Below, piece after piece: positions 59,001 through 64,000 of a stretch of DNA of 64,000 nt. Under the pieces are notes generated by a model that searched no databases, was not told where the DNA came from, and worked only from the letters and a program-made list of their open reading frames with translations. The position numbers were made by a program, and so were the translations under genes. Position 1 is the stretch's first letter, and every line of letters starts with the position of its first letter. This DNA comes from Protonemura montana (Eukaryota; Arthropoda; Insecta; Plecoptera; Nemouridae), in NCBI GenBank assembly GCA_947568835.1, contig OX387603.1, positions 22,096,651 through 22,160,650 on the forward strand, given 5' to 3'.

Positions 59001-62000
59001 GCTCTCACAGCTCACGGATGCACTCGCGTAAAAAAGCTTTGTCTGTGCGCTTTTATTAATTCAAATATCCATTTCATATAAAAGCTCCTGTTGCCTTTCT
59101 TCACCTGACAAGCTGCCTGTTCTCATAGCGTAAGATCAGGTAATAAGTTGTAATAACCCCGTCAAGATCACTCATCTTGGCGTCCAACGCACAGCGTCGT
59201 CTGTCTTGAAAACCTACCGTCATCGCTCCGGCATCGCCTTGTGGCCAATAATGGACCTCTCATCTCATCTTGCCCGCGCGCGCGCGTGTTGCACATCGGA
59301 TAGGCAATTTACATTCCTCGCCAGCGAATATGACAGCCACTTTTCGCAAGCACAATATGGATCCTGAAACTGACATACCAAAGCTGCTGGTTGTATGGAA
59401 TTTAATTGGTGAATCAAAATCTTGTTAAACGATCAACGAAAAGCTTGTAGCCAAATTTGAGCTGGGCTAAGAAAATAGCGGCACAAAATAGATGCTTATC
59501 TGTGAAATGTAGAAAATTAGACAACATTTGTTGTGATAGATTCGATAAAAGGAACCAGTTGGGTCGAAACTCATACACCAAAATGTCTTATATTAATAAT
59601 AACAGAAAATGAAGACTGGACCATCCTAACAGAAATGGTTTTAATGGTAAACGCTTATAATAAGCTGTATGACATAATGCACTCGCCTGCAACGAAGACC
59701 AACAGCAAGACCAGCAAGACCCAGCAAGACTTAATAGCATGGTGCGATCTTTGGGCATAAAGTTTGATAGGATTTGCCTCTAAAGGTTAGATTAGATTTG
59801 TTTAAGTGGACACGCCATGCAAATGCATCTAATCAGTACATCTAGCTATCAATTGACCACTCTTAATTTGGCTGGAGGGTGTATGCCATCCACATTCAAG
59901 CCTATATGGGTGCAGAGGCCATTTTTATTTAAGTACGCTCATGATGATTCTACCACTCCCACATAAAAACATTTTCTGTATTATTAAAATATTATGAAGC
60001 AATTTTTACTGTTGGTAGTTATTATACGTTCACTATCATTACGTTCTGGTACTGAATTCTAATGGAATCCCGTGCAGAGAGTTATTTTAGACTGCAAAGA
60101 AAAATGTGAACGGTCCAAAGTTCAAATTTCTGCGTTTAACAAATCGAAATACAGCGATCATCAAATAAATAACGCACTTCTTATCGTAAGTAAGCAAAAT
60201 ACAATAGCGATTAGAGCACAACGCGGATACTCATCCCGGATATGCTCATCTTCACCCAAAACGTTCATACGTCCTTCAAACGGCATCGTTACACACCAAA
60301 CTTTGTAAAATACAAACTGACGATGATTTTTTTCAGCTGTAAGGTGTACTCATCGCAGATTTGCCGCACGCAACTGCGGGCAACAATTATCTGTCTCATC
60401 AATTCTCACGATGCCAAGGATGGCATTAGGAACGACCCCGTCACTTATTGACTCGGTTACTATTGCCAATGCTGGGCTGCAATTAGCTAAGCTATACTTG
60501 ACTGGCATGTAGCACCTTCAGCAGGAATAGCACATATAGCAGCAAGAACATTCCACTGAGAACACCTTCAACATATTATACCAACACATATACCAAAGTG
60601 GTGCTTTCATTATATTCTCCAGGGGCTCGTTCATCCTTCAGTAAAAGAAAATTTGAGCCCATATCTTTAATCCTGTGCAATGGCATTGAGAAGAGTAACT
60701 ATCGAAGAAGTTATGATATTTTTCGCAATTTGCAGCAATAAAGTTTATAGAAGCTGAATTGGAATTTGTTTTTGTTGATCCAATCTAATGGGGGTAATCT
60801 AAATTTATGTGGTTTGTGAGAAGACTTCGAAACAGCACTGAAAATATAGATCAAGCTCAAATATCATGGTCGGAGAATGGTTCCTCAGAAGTCCAAGCTC
60901 TTCCTGCGATTATTCTAGTACCTACAGCACCAACAGCACTACGAGCACCTCTCTGCCCGATTCGGTTGGTTATAGATCTTCCTGGCGCCATGGCGCTTCG
61001 TCATTCACGCTTTTCACCTATAGAGCGACGCGGTGAAATATGATACGCACCAACCGCACGTCTCTTCCGCTGTTAACCCAGACTGGGATATAAATCTCAC
61101 CTTTTCTCTTGTGCACGCTAACGCAGCGCGGTGGTAGAAAAATGAACGATCAATCATATCAGTGATTTTGGTTTTCAGCCCCGAACGGCGAACGCAAATT
61201 ACTGACAGTCTATCAATTTTCTCAAGGGAGCCGTGATCATTTTGAGTTGTTGGCACGCTTTCTGTCAAATTGAAGGCTATTTATTCAAAAAAAATAGATA
61301 TGTGTTTTTGATCGTCTTTAAGTAGCTAGAAATTATTATTAAGCTGATCGCTAAGTGTTAGAGGCAAATTCGTGTACGAATCGTGATCATGACATTATTA
61401 TGACGTCAATACAGTTTAGGAATCAAAGTATTGAAAATAAGTCTTCTTTTATACACGAATGGACGGTTTTTGTTTTTTTGCAGATGTGCGTGTACACCTT
61501 GACCCGTGGGCGCAATCGTAAAATGAGTTTTGCGTGAGTTTGATTAAAAAAGTACAGGCATTATTTTATCATACGTTTAAGACAGGGGTACACGAACTGT
61601 TTGTTGAATCTTTCTCGAAAAGAAATAAGTACTGCTCGGAGCTCTTAACACAAATACACGTGCCTATTAAGCTGTGTAATTAATAGTTGTAAAGGTGTGT
61701 AACTGAAACGTAACATTCGTTGCTGACAAGCGAAAAAAACAATGCCGTATCAAGCCATTGTCTCGCGTTCACTCATACACACAATGTTCAAACATTCGTG
61801 TGTTTTATGTTAATCAAATAAAACACATATAGTTTATATACGAGCATGCAATTAAGGTATTTTATGTGCACACCTGGACTTAATGGGAAAACAAATGATT
61901 ATACCTTAATAATGTGCATTGGTCTGCGGTGTGGTAATTTGATTTCGAATCAAAAGTTACTCGTGAGAACGACCCATTGGTGGAGCGCCGTCCATTCAAA

Positions 62001-64000
62001 AATTATTCTTCGTCTTAAAGTTCAAGAACAGCGACAATCAAAAATTAATCTGGCGTTTAAGGGTCTTCCTTTTTGTCACATATCACTTAAATTAGAACTT
62101 ATTTTCACGCCAATGCCAAAAGCAATTTTCTATTGTCATCCATAGCGGACATAGCGTCTTGTTTTCGCTTACAAAAGAAAATTCGTTCACTTAGTTGGCC
62201 GGGTTATGTTATCGCCATGTCCGTCACCTAAATTGATAATCCTTAATAAGGAGATTCAATAAAATCCTTGAGCATCGCAACCTTTCATCAGCAGCATCAT
62301 TACAGGTAACCAAAAAGCGTCTGCCCAGACATACCCATGGACCGAAGCCCATTGTTATCAAATGTGTTGTGCATATTTGTTATTGTTAGACGCATGGCAT
62401 GTTAGCTCAAATCCTGTTGTGAGAGGTCCTGTCAAAAGACCATTGAATGATGAAACATTTTGTCAATGGCTTTTGTGTTTTGCATTGTAGATTATCAACG
62501 GGTGGAAGCCTTTCAATGAAGTGTGCCGAGTTGCACATGCGTCGCTCGAAATTACGGCTTTACGTGACTTGACCGGGGGCATGAGTGGACAATTTTCAAA
62601 TACAAAATCGTTTTTAAGCGCCGACGATTAAAAAAAAAAATGCGAAAAAAAATCGCAATGCCTGATCAATTTTTGAGATTTGAGCCCGAAAATTTCCTTT
62701 ACAAATCATAGATTTTATGATAAGCAGTTGTGGATGCAGTTTAAGAGATTTGCATCTTCATAATCGTAAAATACCTAATGAACTTAACGCTACGGTCGAT
62801 GTTGAAAAAAAAAGAGTTAGCTCTTTTACTTCCCGCTTTGTAAAGCATATGAATCCTCGTTCAACGAGGCAGGCATGCAAATTTGCTAGACTTTGCGAGT
62901 ACGCTAAGATCTACCTGATATCAAAACCGGTTACGTGTACTCTGGTATGAGGTGGTGCACTTCACTTACGGGATTCTCGGTGGTTTAGTTATTGAATTGT
63001 GGCCATAACAAGACCTGTCCACCTCTGACCCCATAGAGAAACACTCTTGTTATATCCATTTGGACAGTTTTGGACACAGAGTAATTATATTCTCCACGCG
63101 GCCGTTTCAAGAGGAACAGTACCAAAATGGGATGAAAATACAAACAAAATCATTACCACTTGAGAATCGTCGTGTTTCATGATAGTAAAACAACTCAACC
63201 GTTATAAAAACGTATAAAAACGTTCAACTTGATTTTAAGGTGCAATTGAAAGAGCCGTAAAATTTTCGAGATGACCATATCTATTTTCTCATATGCAATT
63301 GATGTCACTGTAATTGCAGTAACAAACAGTTACCAGGAATGCAAATGGATTTACTTTCATGTGCATGTAATACCTGGTTTAAGACACGGAAAATGTCTAC
63401 CTTTGCTCGGTGAGCCAAGCACGTGACTTTCCTATGATATCAAATGTAACGTACGACCAATCCCAGCTTGATTTGTCTTTGCAGCCAGCCCCATACCCAA
63501 CACATCTGCTGGGTGAGCAACACACACTGAAAACGTGGACATCAATTCACCGAGAGAGTAATTTACACGGTAATCAGGTAAACAATTATTAATCACAATC
63601 AGGTTTGAGTGAGTTTATGGAAGCGTCTACAGGTTGACGGCTCCATTACCTGGAAAATATTTTAATTACTTTGCTGTCGCGTATCAGTAGTTTTTAGCAG
63701 TAATAAACACCCGTTGTGCACAGCTATCTAACTGTATAAAAATAAAAAAATAAAAAATAGATGTCACTACTTGCATCCGTATAGCAAGCTAATCAAGTGA
63801 TCAATGATTGCTTTAGAGATTTCTTGTGACAGGCTTATAAATGTTTGTACAAAACCAACTGAAATTACATTCCTGGACGCGAGGCTTAAACTCTTTCTGG
63901 CTCCCGGCGTCCTGCCGAAACTTCAGAATATATTTAATTATAAAACAAACAAAAAACGCACAGACAGAACTTTTCCCCTTTTTTTTACGTTCCTCTCTTC
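53100..64000. other. gene-poor intergenic DNA
   Basis: Nearly 11 kb without a gene I can support. It contains an 18-base T run (about 56069-56086), an alternating GC run (59274-59286), an isolated TATAAAAG (59077-59084) without a following start codon exon, and open frames at 55288-55674 (minus) and 57419-57760 (plus) that lack splice context and familiar motifs. Confidence 0.55.

Overview
The window is eukaryotic nuclear DNA from an arthropod, most likely an insect or close relative. The evidence is AT-rich noncoding DNA, compact GT-AG introns, TATA plus TCAGT-type initiators, polyadenylation signals, and a set of secreted low-complexity and chitin-binding proteins typical of cuticle or other apical extracellular matrix. 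No bacterial or organellar features, CRISPR arrays or intact autonomous transposons were seen. All gene models were spliced by eye and keep an open frame across every junction.

Layout. (1) 1.9-9.05 kb, plus: a four-exon gene for an 802-residue secreted Gln/Pro/Ser-rich protein with a dibasic processing site. (2) 10.1-12.95 kb, plus: a three-exon gene whose promoter, noncoding leader exon and signal-peptide exon are paralogous to gene 3, but whose last exon is a tandem-repeat polyampholyte. (3) 13.3-13.74 kb: a 5S-rRNA-derived SINE. (4) 14.4-14.6 kb: an isolated GC-rich island with a Cys-rich reading frame. (5) 21.0-28.1 kb, plus: a nine-exon gene (first exon noncoding) for a 609-residue secreted structural protein. 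(6) 33.1 kb: an orphan promoter and first coding exon. (7) 37.05-40.0 kb, plus: a two-exon gene for a 121-residue secreted protein. (8) 43.0-44.2 kb: two more 5S-derived SINE copies in the same orientation. (9) 45.8-46.0 kb: a small insertion with a tRNA-like core inside an inverted repeat. (10) 48.6-53.1 kb, minus: a four-exon gene (first exon noncoding) for a 702-residue protein with one type-2 chitin-binding domain between Gly-rich repeats. The remaining DNA, including 53.1-64 kb, shows no gene I can support.

The five genes look like a loose neighbourhood of extracellular-matrix genes. All encode signal peptides, most have short first exons split within or before the signal peptide, and all have strong TATA promoters suited to bursts of stage- or tissue-specific secretion. 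A joint role in cuticle assembly is inferred, not shown. The most unusual object is gene 2: a copied promoter and signal-peptide module attached to an unrelated-looking repeat body of alternating Arg/Lys-rich and Glu-rich blocks.
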